Assembly (NCBI RefSeq): GCF_030679875.1
Contig: NZ_JAUXSP010000021.1
Coordinates: 62,001 to 126,000, forward strand
Direction of reading: 5' to 3'
DNA length: 64,000 bases
From: Phenylobacterium sp.
GTDB taxonomy: Bacteria; Pseudomonadota; Alphaproteobacteria; Caulobacterales; Caulobacteraceae
Below, in pieces: positions 37,132 to 46,728 of the stretch. A model generated the notes under the pieces. That model was not told the DNA's origin, did no database searches, and saw only the letters and a program-made list of their open reading frames with translations. A program made the position numbers and the translations under genes. Each line of letters begins with the position of its first letter. Position 1 is the first letter of the stretch.

Positions 37132-37548
37132 ATGATCACAGGTTCTCGACGTACAGCCCTCGCGCTTGGCCTGACCTCAGTCCTGCTATCAGGCTGCCTG
37201 GTCGCCACGCCGGCGGACATGGAGGTTCCAAGCCCCGACGGCCAGTTCCATCTGGAGGTGAGCTTCGCCGGCGGCGGCCTGACCCTGCGGCCGAGCCTCG
37301 CCGCCGAGGTCTCCCTTCGCCACGCGAGCGGCGCCGAGAGCGCCCTGGCCACCCTGAGCCCGGTGCGCGGCATGGAGATTGTCTGGAGTGGGCCACGAGC
37401 CCTGCGCATATGCGCCCAGGACGCCGCCCCCCCGCCGGACGGCCCGGTCACCGTACAGACGCCGACAGGTCCGGAAACCTTCGCCGTCAGCTACGGCTGC
37501 CCGGCGCGCGCCTCGCCAGCGCAGGGCCCGCAGCCGGAGACGAATTAG
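37132..37548 (+). CDS. Putative lipoprotein of unknown function
   Basis: 138 residues. MITGSRRTALALGLTSVLLSGC is a lipoprotein signal with lipobox LSGC (Cys 22). The mature region has a beta-rich look (FHLEVSFAGGGLTLRPSL, GMEIVWSGPRALRICAQD) and two further Cys. No family recognised. The ATG at 37132 starts the signal; an upstream in-frame ATG at 37087 would bury it. No close neighbour on the same strand. Confidence 0.6.
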   Translation: MITGSRRTALALGLTSVLLSGCLVATPADMEVPSPDGQFHLEVSFAGGGLTLRPSLAAEVSLRHASGAESALATLSPVRGMEIVWSGPRALRICAQDAAPPPDGPVTVQTPTGPETFAVSYGCPARASPAQGPQPETN

Positions 37549-37609
37549 GGAGGCAGGACGCTGACCAAGCGGCGCCCGTGGCGCTCCCCCTCCGGCGAGC
37601 CGCCCAATG

Positions 37610-38584
37610 TCAGGCGGCGTTCCCGCGCCGACGCACGGTCAGCCCAACCGCCGCGATGCGCTCCACATCGGCATAGGCCGGGTCGCTCAGTTGTTCCCCA
37701 AAGATGTCGGGATCTAGCTCCCGATACCCCACATCAAAGGGTCCGGGGGCCAGCATCGCCTCCACGGCTCGACGAAATCGATCCACGCCATTCACGATGG
37801 CGCTGCCCGTATAGAGGAGAAGCCTGCCGTCCGGCGCGAGCCTGTCTACAGCCGCCCTGGCCCAGTCGAGCGAAATCCGCGCGCCATGCAAATCCCCGCC
37901 GTCGCGATAGGGGCGCCCTTCATCGCCCGCGATAAAGGGCGGATTGGCGATGACGACGTCGAGGGAGCCTTCGACGCCCTCAAGGCCCTCGCCCAGCACC
38001 AACTCCACCTCGCACTGGGCCTGACTGGTGTTAACTCGCGCCAGGCTCAGGGCTGCCGGGTTGATGTCTGTGAGGATCGCGCGCGCCGGCCGGACCAGGT
38101 CGCAGGCGACAACGGCGCCGGCCCCCGACCCGGTCCCGATATCGACCAAAACCCCACCTGCAGCCGGAGCGCCTGCGAGTTCCTCCCTGAGGAATGAGGC
38201 GAAGCGGTAGGTGTCTGGACCGAAGAAAACGGCGTCCGCCTCGGTCGTAGGAAAGGCCGAGTGGAGGAAGAGATTTCCCTCCAGCGAGGCGACGCGAACC
38301 CGACTCCGGAGACGCCCCTCTTCCTCCGCGAGCAGGCCTCCCCGCCTCAGAACGTCAAGCAACCGGCCAGGAAGGAGGTCGGGCGAAAAGGCGAGGCTCC
38401 ATCCGAATACGTCGCGCAGGGTCCTTGCTTCCCGTTCAGGGTCGCGCTGCAGGACACGGCGGTGCGTCGCTGGCGAGGGCGGTACGAAGTGGTGCCCCAC
38501 CCCATGCAGGAACTCGAGCAGGCTGCGCAGATGGGGCTCAGAAGCCCCGTCCAGGTCGCGAAGGGAAAGGGCGCGAAGGGTCAT
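37610..38584 (-). CDS. Class I SAM-dependent methyltransferase with NPPF motif
   Basis: 324 residues. The SAM-binding region is VLVDIGTGSGAGAVVACDLV (about 140-160), the acidic loop is ILTDINPAALSLARVN, and motif IV is DVVIANPPFI (about 203-212). An NPPF motif marks methyltransferases acting on planar nitrogen atoms: N6-adenine, N2-guanine, or the glutamine of release factors (HemK/PrmC, RlmG-like). The N-terminal 120 residues are an unassigned helical domain that may choose the substrate. The ATG at 38584 is preferred over a longer frame. Confidence 0.8.
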   Translation of the reverse strand: MTLRALSLRDLDGASEPHLRSLLEFLHGVGHHFVPPSPATHRRVLQRDPEREARTLRDVFGWSLAFSPDLLPGRLLDVLRRGGLLAEEEGRLRSRVRVASLEGNLFLHSAFPTTEADAVFFGPDTYRFASFLREELAGAPAAGGVLVDIGTGSGAGAVVACDLVRPARAILTDINPAALSLARVNTSQAQCEVELVLGEGLEGVEGSLDVVIANPPFIAGDEGRPYRDGGDLHGARISLDWARAAVDRLAPDGRLLLYTGSAIVNGVDRFRRAVEAMLAPGPFDVGYRELDPDIFGEQLSDPAYADVERIAAVGLTVRRRGNAA

Positions 38585-38591
38585 GATCCAG

Positions 38592-38614
38592 CCAACGCGC
38601 GAAGGTGGCGTTGG
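38592..38614 (-). terminator. Hairpin between the DUF1254 and methyltransferase genes
   Basis: CCAACGC (38592-38598) and GCGTTGG (38608-38614) pair over 7 bp. GTTGG can alternatively pair with CCAAC just to its right, so two mutually exclusive stems are possible. No T-run. Confidence 0.3.
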
Positions 38615-38680
38615 GAGCCAACCCAAAGTTTGCGCGCCGTTCGAGCGCAGCCAGAATTGCCAGCTGCGAATTCTTGCAGG

Positions 38681-39925
38681 CTAGTCCACAGCCTCGACCG
38701 GCGGCAGGCGATAGGCGCCGTCCAGCAGTTCGGCCTTGGGCAGATAGGCCCGCATGAAGAGCGCAAAGGGGCCGGAGGGCGCCGGCAGCCAGTTGGCCTC
38801 ACGACCCTCGCCCGGGCTCTGGCTGCCGATCCAGATGTCCAGGGAGCCGTCTTCGTTATAGGCCAGGCCCTCGGTGCGGTCGCCGATCGCGTACCGGTCC
38901 AGGCGATTGTCGGCGAAGAAGAACTGCCCCTCATCGGTCGCCTCATAGAGGCTAAGCGACCAGAAGGAGTTCACCGGCGGCAGGCGCCCGGCGGGGAAGT
39001 GCAGCCGGTAGGATTTCAGGCCGTCATAGAGCCCGCGGGGCTGATCGCCCCGGGCGCGCATGTAGAGCGCCTCCACTGGCGGGAGGGCGGCGAGCCCCCC
39101 CAGGGCTACGGCGGCCCGGTAGGGATAGTTCTGGCCAAAGTCCCCCAGGGAGGCGCTGGGATAGGACCAGCCCTCGACAAAATGGTCCCCAGTTAATCCG
39201 CCCCGGCGGACGGCAACCCTTGCTTCGGCGAGGCCCGCCTCGATTTCGGCGGCCTCCTCGGTCGAGAACCGGCTGGCGTCAAAGCCGGACTCAAGCCCCA
39301 GCGGCGCAATCTCCTCGAGCAGCGCGCGATCGGTCACCGGCGGCGGGTTGGCCGCCATCAGGGCCGACAGGGCCGCAAAATAGTCCTGCCAAGGCGCGCT
39401 GCGCTTAACCGCTGGCGGCGGCGTTGGGGCGGCAGGACCCTGGATCGACAGGCCCGATTGCACCTGCCGGGCAGCCTCAAGATCGGCCGTGCTATAGACC
39501 ACGATCCGCGCCAGGGCCCAGACATGGTTGGTGGGCGATCGCACCACATGGGCGTCGGCCGCTGCGTGGGGGCCGACGAGCGTGAAAGTTCCACCGTTGG
39601 GTCCGGTGGTCCGCGTCCCCAGGATGGCGAAATTGTTGGAATAGGCGTCCATCAGCGCCAGGGAGAAATAGCGGTCGCCCGTGGCCGGCAGGCTCAGGGT
39701 CACCGGCCCCTGAGACAGGTCCAGCTGCGCCGAGGAATAGAGGGTGTCATTGTTGGGGGTGGTGACCGCCCGATGCTTGGGGGTCGCCAGGGCCCGTACA
39801 TGGCCGATGGTGTTCAGGCTCTGGCCGAACGACAGACCCCTGGCCCGGGTGGCGGCGATCTCGATCAACGGCAGGCCGTAGAGCCACGCCTTCATCGCCG
39901 CCGTCTTCAAGTCTGGTCCCGACAC
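38681..39925 (-). CDS. DUF1254/DUF1214 domain protein
   Basis: 414 residues without a signal peptide. The N-terminal DUF1254 domain (about 10-140) has WLYGLPLIEIAATR, TPNNDTLYSSAQLDLSQGPV and RYFSLALMDAYSNNFAILG. The C-terminal DUF1214 domain (about 305-410) has PVNSFWSLSLYEA and DIWIGSQSPGEGREANWLPAP. The two-domain architecture is common in bacteria and its biochemical function is not settled. It sits upstream of the methyltransferase gene on the same strand with a hairpin between. Probably monocistronic. Confidence 0.88.
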   Translation of the reverse strand: MSGPDLKTAAMKAWLYGLPLIEIAATRARGLSFGQSLNTIGHVRALATPKHRAVTTPNNDTLYSSAQLDLSQGPVTLSLPATGDRYFSLALMDAYSNNFAILGTRTTGPNGGTFTLVGPHAAADAHVVRSPTNHVWALARIVVYSTADLEAARQVQSGLSIQGPAAPTPPPAVKRSAPWQDYFAALSALMAANPPPVTDRALLEEIAPLGLESGFDASRFSTEEAAEIEAGLAEARVAVRRGGLTGDHFVEGWSYPSASLGDFGQNYPYRAAVALGGLAALPPVEALYMRARGDQPRGLYDGLKSYRLHFPAGRLPPVNSFWSLSLYEATDEGQFFFADNRLDRYAIGDRTEGLAYNEDGSLDIWIGSQSPGEGREANWLPAPSGPFALFMRAYLPKAELLDGAYRLPPVEAVD

Positions 39926-39990
39926 TGCGCTCTCCCCGACCGCCGTTAGGTTATCATTGATCTCCTATGAGATCGGTCGGCGGCTCTGCG

Positions 39991-40800
39991 TCAAGTCTCG
40001 GGGTCAGCCGTCCCGCCGCCTGCCTCCCGCTCGGCCTTCTGGCGGGCGAGCTTGTCCAGCACCCGGCCACGACCTCGCGACAGCGCCGTCACCACGCCCC
40101 GGAAGGTCCGCACCTCCTGGTCGCTAAAGCTGGCGCGGCCGAGGGCTGAGCGCAGGTTCTGGATCATGGAGGGCCGCTTTTCCGGGGGGTGGAAAAAACC
40201 CGCAGCGTCCAGCTCGGCTTCCAGATGCCCATAGAGCCCCATCATCGCCGCATGATCGGCCGGCTCAGGTCCATCGCGGAATTTGGGCGGCGGGCCTGCG
40301 GCCTGAGTCAGGCGCCATTCGTAGGCTGTGAGGGCCACGGCCTGGGCGAGATTGAGGGAATGGAACCGCGGGTCCACTGGTACGGTCACCACCGCCTGGC
40401 ACAGGGCCACGTCGGCCGTCTCCAACCCCGCCCGCTCGGCGCCGAACAGCAGGCCCACCTTCTGGCCGGCCGCCACACGGCCTGCGAGCTCGCCGGCCGC
40501 CTCCCGTGGGGTCATCACGGGTAGCTGCAGCTCCCGTGGCCGGGCGGTGGTGGCGAACACCACCTTCAGGTCAGCTGCGGCTTCCGCCACGCTTGAGAAC
40601 ACCCGCGCCCCATCCAGCGGCCAGTCGGCGCCCGACGCCGAGGCCCAGGCGCGGTCCTGCGGCCAGCCATCTCGAGGATTGACCAGTCGCAGCTCCTCCA
40701 GGCCGAAATTGGCCATCACCCGGGCCACGGCCCCAATGTTCTCGGCCAGTTGGGGGGCGGACAGGATAATGGTAGGCGCAGGGGCGGAACTTACAGTCAT
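39991..40800 (-). CDS. trmJ: tRNA (cytidine/uridine-32-2'-O)-methyltransferase TrmJ-like
   Basis: 269 residues of the SpoU/TrmH (SPOUT) superfamily, with the trefoil-knot motifs in order: QLAENIGAVARVMANFGLEELRLVNP (about 15-40), LLFGAERAGLETADV (about 121-135) and RFHSLNLAQAVALTAYEW (about 147-164). The C-terminal helical extension, about 90 residues (MGLYGHLEAELDAAGFF, SMIQNLRSALGRA), is typical of TrmJ, which 2'-O-methylates position 32 of tRNA. The ATG at 40800 is preferred over an upstream in-frame start. It is divergent from the beta-lactamase gene, with 65 bp between. Confidence 0.9.
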   Translation of the reverse strand: MTVSSAPAPTIILSAPQLAENIGAVARVMANFGLEELRLVNPRDGWPQDRAWASASGADWPLDGARVFSSVAEAAADLKVVFATTARPRELQLPVMTPREAAGELAGRVAAGQKVGLLFGAERAGLETADVALCQAVVTVPVDPRFHSLNLAQAVALTAYEWRLTQAAGPPPKFRDGPEPADHAAMMGLYGHLEAELDAAGFFHPPEKRPSMIQNLRSALGRASFSDQEVRTFRGVVTALSRGRGRVLDKLARQKAEREAGGGTADPET

Positions 40801-40865
40801 GCGGGCGTTTTCGTTCCTATGGGACGTGCCGCGCAAGCCTTTCGCGGCCTCCGGAGTAATTCCCT

Positions 40866-41879
40866 ATGCGTCACCTCCTCCTGCTGGCCGCTGTTGCCCT
40901 GGTCGGGGCGTGCGATCCTGGCATGCCGCAAACCGTTTCCACCACACCGCCCCTCGACGCCGAGCGCCTGGATGAGGTGGGCGCCGAACTGCTCGCCCGC
41001 ACCGCGCCGGCCCGGCTGGGGGTGGCCATGATGAACCTGGAGAATGGCGAGCTGTGGGCGATCAACGGCAGTGACCGCTTCCCCATGCAGAGTGTCTTCA
41101 AGGCGCCCCTGGCCGCCGCGGTTCTGGCGGAGGTCGACGCCGGCCGCCTGTCCCTGGATGAGACCGTGACCCTCAACGACGCTGATCTGTCGCCGCCATT
41201 CAGTGCGGTGGCCGCGGCCTATCCCGGCCGGCGGGACTATACGATCGCCGATCTTCTCACCCTCAGCACGGGCGCAAGCGACAATACCGCCGCCGATCTG
41301 TTGATGCGCAGGATTGGCGGGCCCGGCGCCGTCACCGCCTGGCTGCGCGGGCATGGGATCGACCACATGCGGGTCGACCGGTATGAGCGACAGCTCCAAC
41401 CGGAGATTTCCGGCATGGGCTCGTTTCGCCCGGCCTGGAAGAGCGAGGCGGCCTATGGCGAGGTTCTCGCTGCGACCCCGGCCGAAACCCGCCGCACCGC
41501 GACCGCCCGCTATCTGAATGACCCCCGCGACACCACCTCGCCCCGGGACGCGCTTCTTTTCCTGGCCAAGCTGGCGCGGGGGGAGTTGCTCTCGGAGGCG
41601 TCTACCGCGCGCTTGCTGCAAATCATGGAGGAGACCCCCACGGGGGCCAATCGCCTGGCGGCAGGACTGCCCGACGATGCGCGGCTGGCCCACAAGACCG
41701 GAACCGCGCGGACTGACCTCGGGCTCAATCCGGCGACCAACGACATCGGCCTGATCACCCTGGCTGACGGCCGGCGGTATGTGGTCGCGGTCTTCCTGTC
41801 CGGCTCCACCAAGTCCGAAGCCGAGCGCGAGGCGGTGATCGCCGACGTCGCCCGGGCCGTGACCAAAGCCGTCCGCTAG
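40866..41879 (+). CDS. bla: Class A beta-lactamase, lipoprotein
   Basis: 337 residues. An N-terminal lipobox LVGAC (Cys 16) predicts a lipid-anchored enzyme. Class A motifs are complete: S76-V-F-K79, S138-D-N140, E174 (the general base in YERQLQ), and K277-T-G. At the place of Asn170 there is Gln, as in subclass A2-like enzymes. The enzyme should hydrolyse beta-lactams at the membrane surface; spectrum cannot be read from sequence. No AmpR-like regulator or mobile element is adjacent, so it looks intrinsic to the chromosome. The stop overlaps the stop of a converging small gene. Confidence 0.9.
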   Translation: MRHLLLLAAVALVGACDPGMPQTVSTTPPLDAERLDEVGAELLARTAPARLGVAMMNLENGELWAINGSDRFPMQSVFKAPLAAAVLAEVDAGRLSLDETVTLNDADLSPPFSAVAAAYPGRRDYTIADLLTLSTGASDNTAADLLMRRIGGPGAVTAWLRGHGIDHMRVDRYERQLQPEISGMGSFRPAWKSEAAYGEVLAATPAETRRTATARYLNDPRDTTSPRDALLFLAKLARGELLSEASTARLLQIMEETPTGANRLAAGLPDDARLAHKTGTARTDLGLNPATNDIGLITLADGRRYVVAVFLSGSTKSEAEREAVIADVARAVTKAVR

Positions 41880-42241
41880 GGACCCGCCCCCGGCCGTCCA
41901 GGGCCTAGACGGCGAATCGCCGCCACCAGACGAACAGCGCTTCCCAGCGGTCCGAAGACGCGAACAGCGGCTGAACGGCGCTCAAGGAGAGATTGGAGCA
42001 GGTCGCCCCCACTCGGGTGCAGGGGCGTAGCGCGAAGGCTGTCGACTGCCTGACCGTCCACCAGGAGCGTCGAGACCGCAATGAACAGCTCCTGCCCACC
42101 GTCAGGGCCGAAGTGGCGGAAATCGCTGATGTGTCCCTGAAGGCGGCCTCGCCCATGGGAGGACAGAAAGTCCCATGGCTCGGCGACAAGCAGCAGAACG
42201 GGTGCCCCTACAAGGGCGTTACGGGTGGCGGGGGTTTCCAC
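41876..42241 (-). CDS. Hypothetical protein converging on the beta-lactamase gene
   Basis: 121 residues from a GTG at 42241. The frame reads like coding sequence (PVLLLVAEPWDFLSSHGRG, LFIAVSTLLVDGQAVDSL, HPSGGDLLQSLLERRS) and fills what would otherwise be a 490-bp gap. It is compact, without signal or membrane segment. No family recognised. An AGG upstream of the GTG gives a weak ribosome-binding site. Existence is likely but not certain. Confidence 0.5.
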   Translation of the reverse strand: METPATRNALVGAPVLLLVAEPWDFLSSHGRGRLQGHISDFRHFGPDGGQELFIAVSTLLVDGQAVDSLRATPLHPSGGDLLQSLLERRSAAVRVFGPLGSAVRLVAAIRRLGPGRPGAGP

Positions 42242-42373
42242 GGAGACCTAACGACTGAAACGCGATGACGATCCCGTGTCGCGCAAGATTGCGTCCATCC
42301 TGGCTTTGCGCCCCGGCGCAGGCCTTGTATACGGCCTCAACCCCTCAATTCCGCCACGGAGCGCGCCTCGCCT

Positions 42374-43588
42374 ATGGCCAAGATCAAAGTCGCCAATCCC
42401 GTCGTCGATATCGACGGGGACGAGATGACCCGGATCATCTGGAAGATGATCAAGGACAAGCTCATCTTCCCCCATCTCGACCTCGACATCGCCTATTACG
42501 ATCTGGGCATCGAGTATCGGGACAAGACCGACGACAAGGTCACCGTCGAGGCCGCCGAGGCCATCCAGAAGTATGGCGTCGGCATCAAGTGCGCCACCAT
42601 CACCCCGGACGAAGCCCGGGTTGAGGAGTTCGGCCTCAAGCAGATGTGGCGTTCGCCCAACGGCACCATCCGCAACATTCTCGGCGGCGTGGTTTTCCGT
42701 GAGCCGATCATCTGCAAGAACGTCCCGCGCCTGATCCCCGGCTGGACCCAGCCGATCATCGTCGGCCGCCACGCCTATGGCGACCAGTACCGGGCCACCG
42801 ACTTCCTGGTGCCCGGCAAGGGCAAGATGACCATTCGCTGGGAAGGCGAGAGCGGCGACGTCATCGAGCGCGAAGTGTTCAACTATCCGGGCTCGGGCGT
42901 GGCCATGGCCATGTACAATCTGGACGACTCGATCCGCGAGTTCGCCGAGGCCTGCCTGGCCTATGGCCTGGACCGCAAATACCCGGTCTATCTCTCCACC
43001 AAGAACACCATCCTCAAGGCCTATGACGGCCGCTTCAAAGACATCTTCGCCGAGGTTTTCGAAGCCAAGTACGCCGAGAAGTACAAGGCCGCCGGCATCG
43101 TCTACGAGCATCGCCTGATCGACGACATGGTCGCCTCGGCCCTGAAGTGGTCCGGCGGCTTCATCTGGGCGGCCAAGAACTATGATGGCGACGTTCAGTC
43201 CGACCAGGTGGCCCAGGGCTTCGGCTCGCTGGGGCTGATGACCTCGGTGCTGATCACTCCCGATGGCAAGACCCTGGAGGCCGAGGCCGCCCACGGCACG
43301 GTCACCCGCCACTATCGCCAGCATCAGCGCGGCGAGAGCACCTCGACCAACTCCATCGCCTCGATCTTCGCCTGGACCCGCGGCCTGGAGCACCGGGCCA
43401 AGCTGGACGGCAATGAAGCCCTGGCCAAGTACGCCAAGACCCTGGAAGAAGTCTGCGTCTCCACCGTGGAAAGCGGTTCGATGACCAAGGACCTCGCCCT
43501 GCTGGTGGGCGACACCCAGGGCTGGCTGACCACGGAAGGCTTCATCGACAAGGTGGCCGCCAACCTCGAAAAGGCCCTGGCCGCTTAA
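42374..43588 (+). CDS. icd: NADP-dependent isocitrate dehydrogenase
   Basis: 404 residues of the homodimeric, eukaryotic-like class II IDH usual in alphaproteobacteria. Seen: [19 protein letters not shown] at 7-25, [12 protein letters not shown] with the substrate-binding Ser/Asn (about 96-107), [14 protein letters not shown] (about 133-146), and [18 protein letters not shown], the NADP-binding region (about 304-321). It oxidises isocitrate to 2-oxoglutarate in the TCA cycle and supplies NADPH. Cytoplasmic. It has its own promoter region of about 130 bp and converges with the DUF2254 gene. Confidence 0.98.
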   Translation: MAKIKVANPVVDIDGDEMTRIIWKMIKDKLIFPHLDLDIAYYDLGIEYRDKTDDKVTVEAAEAIQKYGVGIKCATITPDEARVEEFGLKQMWRSPNGTIRNILGGVVFREPIICKNVPRLIPGWTQPIIVGRHAYGDQYRATDFLVPGKGKMTIRWEGESGDVIEREVFNYPGSGVAMAMYNLDDSIREFAEACLAYGLDRKYPVYLSTKNTILKAYDGRFKDIFAEVFEAKYAEKYKAAGIVYEHRLIDDMVASALKWSGGFIWAAKNYDGDVQSDQVAQGFGSLGLMTSVLITPDGKTLEAEAAHGTVTRHYRQHQRGESTSTNSIASIFAWTRGLEHRAKLDGNEALAKYAKTLEEVCVSTVESGSMTKDLALLVGDTQGWLTTEGFIDKVAANLEKALAA

Positions 43589-43611
43589 GGCCTGAGCCCG
43601 CGCTTTTGAGA

Positions 43612-44934
43612 CTAGGGTCCGGTGCGGCGCGCCGGGCCCCCATGAGCGACGACGCGCCCGAGAGCCCGGTGGCGCTGATGCAGGTCCTGCAGGTCCTTGT
43701 CGTTGGCGAAGGCCTTGCTGCCGTCTGACATGATCTTGTCCGCATGAGTCACGAGGACGGCCAGGCGATCGGCGTCCCGCTCCTGCTCTGCGACCAGGGC
43801 CAGAATCTCCAGCATTCGGATCAGCACGGAGGGAGCCCCAGCGCCGCTCTGCCGGATCATGTCAAAGCTGACGTCCACAAGCCCGGCATAGTCGCTGACG
43901 GGGCGCACGAGGATGACGCGGCCATCCCGAACCGTAACACCTGAGACAAAGGTCCGGTTGGCCACCCGACACAGGGCCGACCCCAGCTGGTCCAGCACGG
44001 CGATGGCGGTCATGGGATCATTGATCCCCGGCGACAGGGCGCGGACCGCCACCTCCACCAATTGGCGGGCGCTGTATTCGAGATCGGCGCCTGAGGTCCG
44101 TCGGGCGCTAAGCGCTGTCGCGCCGATCACGGCGTCCTGCGCGCCCTCGACTTCCGGCGGCCAGACCTGGGCCACGCAGCCGCCGGCCATGATGAAGTCT
44201 CCGGGCCGCACGAGCAGACGGATCCGCGCCCCCTTGGCCAGAGCCCACTGCGCCAGGTCCTCGGTCTCCAGCTGCTGCAGGTAGCCGTTCCGAGTGTCCA
44301 GGACGGGACAGGCATTGTCCCAGTCGAGATCGATGGCGCCGGGTCCCAGGCGGGATTCGGTTGGCGCGGGCTCAGTCTGGGCGTCCAGGGCGGCGAAGAA
44401 GTCCCGCCGCACCAGATCGATCACCGTATCGATATTGATCCGGCTGGACATGTGGTGGACGTAGTAGACCAGCAGCGCGACGCAGACGCCGCCGAGCAGC
44501 ATGGCGCCGGCCAGGGCCAGGCGGGGCACGAACAGGTCATCCTCACCGCCGCGCACCTGCCTTAGAACCACCAGGCAATAGGCGAAGGTGCCGAGGAACA
44601 CGCCCAGCACCACCTGATTGCCCCGATCCCGGGTGAAGTTGTCGAGCAGGCGGGGGCCCATCTGGCTCGAGGCCAGGGTCAGGGCCGCGATGGTGATGGA
44701 GAACAGGGTCCCCGTGACGCCGATGGTCGAGGTGGCGATGGCGCCCAGCAGGGTCCGCGCGCCGCTCTCGCCGCCTTCATACAGCAGCGACATCAGAGGA
44801 TCAGGGATCCAGTCGGCGCCTTCGGCGCTGACCGCCCAGAAGGCCGCGAGGACGCCCAGGGTCACCAGGACGGCCGGAACCAGCCAGAACGTCGTGCGCA
44901 GATCATGCGCCAGCTTGTGAAGACGAGCCCCCAT
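43612..44934 (-). CDS. DUF2254 membrane protein
   Basis: 440 residues. Four membrane helices lie in the first 180 residues (TTFWLVPAVLVTLGVLAAFWA, VTGTLFSITIAALTLASSQMGPRLL, VVLGVFLGTFAYCLVVL, LALAGAMLLGGVCVALLVYYVHH). A cytoplasmic domain follows with RALSPGINDPMTAIAVLDQL, the DUF2254 signature. Function unknown, perhaps ion conduction. I chose the ATG at 44934; the frame also opens at a TTG at 44976. A weak ribosome-binding site leaves the start unsure. Confidence 0.85.
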   Translation of the reverse strand: MGARLHKLAHDLRTTFWLVPAVLVTLGVLAAFWAVSAEGADWIPDPLMSLLYEGGESGARTLLGAIATSTIGVTGTLFSITIAALTLASSQMGPRLLDNFTRDRGNQVVLGVFLGTFAYCLVVLRQVRGGEDDLFVPRLALAGAMLLGGVCVALLVYYVHHMSSRINIDTVIDLVRRDFFAALDAQTEPAPTESRLGPGAIDLDWDNACPVLDTRNGYLQQLETEDLAQWALAKGARIRLLVRPGDFIMAGGCVAQVWPPEVEGAQDAVIGATALSARRTSGADLEYSARQLVEVAVRALSPGINDPMTAIAVLDQLGSALCRVANRTFVSGVTVRDGRVILVRPVSDYAGLVDVSFDMIRQSGAGAPSVLIRMLEILALVAEQERDADRLAVLVTHADKIMSDGSKAFANDKDLQDLHQRHRALGRVVAHGGPARRTGP

Positions 44935-45136
44935 GGACGGATGAACGCGCTGGCCAAGCTTAGGCTCCCAAGACAAGCTTAGGGTCCCCAGAGTGGGTTC
45001 CGGGCGAAACGCGAACAGTCTCTGGGGTCTGGAGCGCCGCCGCGCCTCTCAGGCGAGGAAAATGGTGGGCGCGCTCCAGCCGTGTTAATCCTGCGTCGCA
45101 ACCGGCGAAGCTTGGCCGAGGGGACCCGACCAGCCC

Positions 45137-45736
45137 ATGGTCAGACGCGAGCTATTTAAGATCTTCGTTCTCTGCCTGGTCTTGTTTGGCCTGGCCTTCG
45201 CCCTGGCGCCTTGGTTCGCCTTCCGGGCGCTGAAAGCCAATGCCCGCGACCAGGACGTGGCGGGCCTGGCCGAAATGGTCGACCTCCGGGCCGTGCGCGC
45301 CAGTCTCCGGGACCAGGTGCACGAGCCCAACCGCGCGCCTCTGGAAAGCGATGAGACGGCCGCCGACATCTGGCGTGATCCGCTGGGCGCCATGCGCCGG
45401 GCCTTGGAACCGTTCGCCGAGCCCCTGGCGCCCCTGACGCCGGCCCCCGCCAGGCTTGAGCCCTATCTGACGCCAGCGGGCCTGTATGATCTGACCCGCG
45501 GCTATGCTCCGGGCGCGGCGCCACCCGAGCCGCCGCCTCCCCAGGGGCTGGCGCGGATCATCGAGACCCTCTCCGAACCCTGGCCCGCCCTGCGGTTCTG
45601 GGGGGTCGACCGGGTCCGGTTCGCCGTCCGGCCGCCCGGCCAGGCCGGGGACGTCACCGTTCTCACCTTTCAACGCACCGACCTCTTCCAGTGGAAACTG
45701 GTGCATGTGCGGCTGCCGGCCAACGACAGCCTCTAG
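45137..45736 (+). CDS. DUF2939 membrane-anchored protein
   Basis: 199 residues. A single N-terminal membrane helix (IFVLCLVLFGLAFALAPW) anchors a soluble domain beginning FRALKANARDQDVAGLAEMVDLRAVRASLRDQV, the DUF2939 signature. A Pro-rich linker (PPEPPPPQ) separates it from the C-terminal beta region (RFWGVDRVRFAV, LFQWKLVHVRLP). Function unknown. The AEC transporter gene starts 18 bp after its stop. Confidence 0.8.
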   Translation: MVRRELFKIFVLCLVLFGLAFALAPWFAFRALKANARDQDVAGLAEMVDLRAVRASLRDQVHEPNRAPLESDETAADIWRDPLGAMRRALEPFAEPLAPLTPAPARLEPYLTPAGLYDLTRGYAPGAAPPEPPPPQGLARIIETLSEPWPALRFWGVDRVRFAVRPPGQAGDVTVLTFQRTDLFQWKLVHVRLPANDSL

Positions 45737-45754
45737 CCCACTCCCGGACGCCTA

Positions 45755-46672
45755 TTGGACCTGATTGCGCGCATTGCGCCGTTCTTCGCGATCATCGCCC
45801 TGGGCGCCGTGGCCGGCCGCACGGGCCTGCTCGGCCCGCGCCTCGGCGGCTGGCTGTCGGCCTACACCTTCTGGGTCGGGTTCCCGGCCCTGCTGATCCG
45901 CTGGCTTGGGGATGCGCCGCCGCCGGACGCCAGCCAGGCCCTGGCCCTGGGCCTCTACGGCTCGACCATGACCCTGATCCTCCTCGGCGCCTGGGCCACG
46001 GCGCGCCGGCTGGGCCTGCCTAAGGAGACCGCTGCGGGGCTGCCCATGGTGGCTAGCCTCGGCAACACCGCATTTCTCGGCGCGCCCCTGGCTGTCGCCG
46101 TACTGGGCGAAGCCGTCCGCCCTCAGGCCGCCGCCCTGGTGGCCATCGACTTCATACTGCTGATGGGTCTGGCCGTGGCCATCCTGCAGACCGGGACGGC
46201 CGCCGTGGGCCTGGCCGCCGCCCTACGCCGCGTGCTGGCCAACCCCACCGTCCTGGGGGCGGGCTGCGGCCTGGCCCTGGCGGCGACGGGGACACGGCTG
46301 CCGGGCCCCGTCGATCAGAGCCTCACCCTTCTGGCCCTCACCGCAAGCCCTGTGGCCCTGATCGCCCTGGGCGGTCTGATTGGGCGAGAGGGCGGCTGGC
46401 CCCGCAGGCGCGACCGGGGCCCGCTGGCCCTCGCCTTGACCATCAAGCTCGCGCTCGCCCCCCTGCTGGTCTGGCTGGTCCTGGGGGCGGCGGGTGTGGC
46501 GCCGGACCTGCGGGCGACAGCCACCCTGCTGGCGGCCTGCCCCACGGCGGTCAATGTCTTCATCCAGACGCGGAACATGGGGATCTTCGCCCGTGGCGCG
46601 GCCGAGGCGGTGATCGCCGGCACGGTGCTCAGCGCGGTGACCCTGTCCCTGATCGCCCACTTCCTCGCCTAG
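45755..46672 (+). CDS. AEC family transporter (auxin efflux carrier/malonate permease-like)
   Basis: 305 residues with about ten membrane helices in two inverted halves. N-terminal IARIAPFFAIIALGAVAGRTGLL and LSAYTFWVGFPALLI match AEC transporters. In the second half, LTASPVALIALGGLIGREG and ACPTAVNVFIQTRNMG carry the crossover signatures. Substrates in bacteria are usually organic acids or unknown. The start is TTG at 45755, beginning the family-like N-terminus. Likely co-transcribed with the DUF2939 gene. Confidence 0.87.
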   Translation: MDLIARIAPFFAIIALGAVAGRTGLLGPRLGGWLSAYTFWVGFPALLIRWLGDAPPPDASQALALGLYGSTMTLILLGAWATARRLGLPKETAAGLPMVASLGNTAFLGAPLAVAVLGEAVRPQAAALVAIDFILLMGLAVAILQTGTAAVGLAAALRRVLANPTVLGAGCGLALAATGTRLPGPVDQSLTLLALTASPVALIALGGLIGREGGWPRRRDRGPLALALTIKLALAPLLVWLVLGAAGVAPDLRATATLLAACPTAVNVFIQTRNMGIFARGAAEAVIAGTVLSAVTLSLIAHFLA

Positions 46673-46728
46673 AATGTTCCTGTTATGTTCTCTCCTGCGG
46701 CGTTGGGCCGCCGATGGGAGAGACCGCC

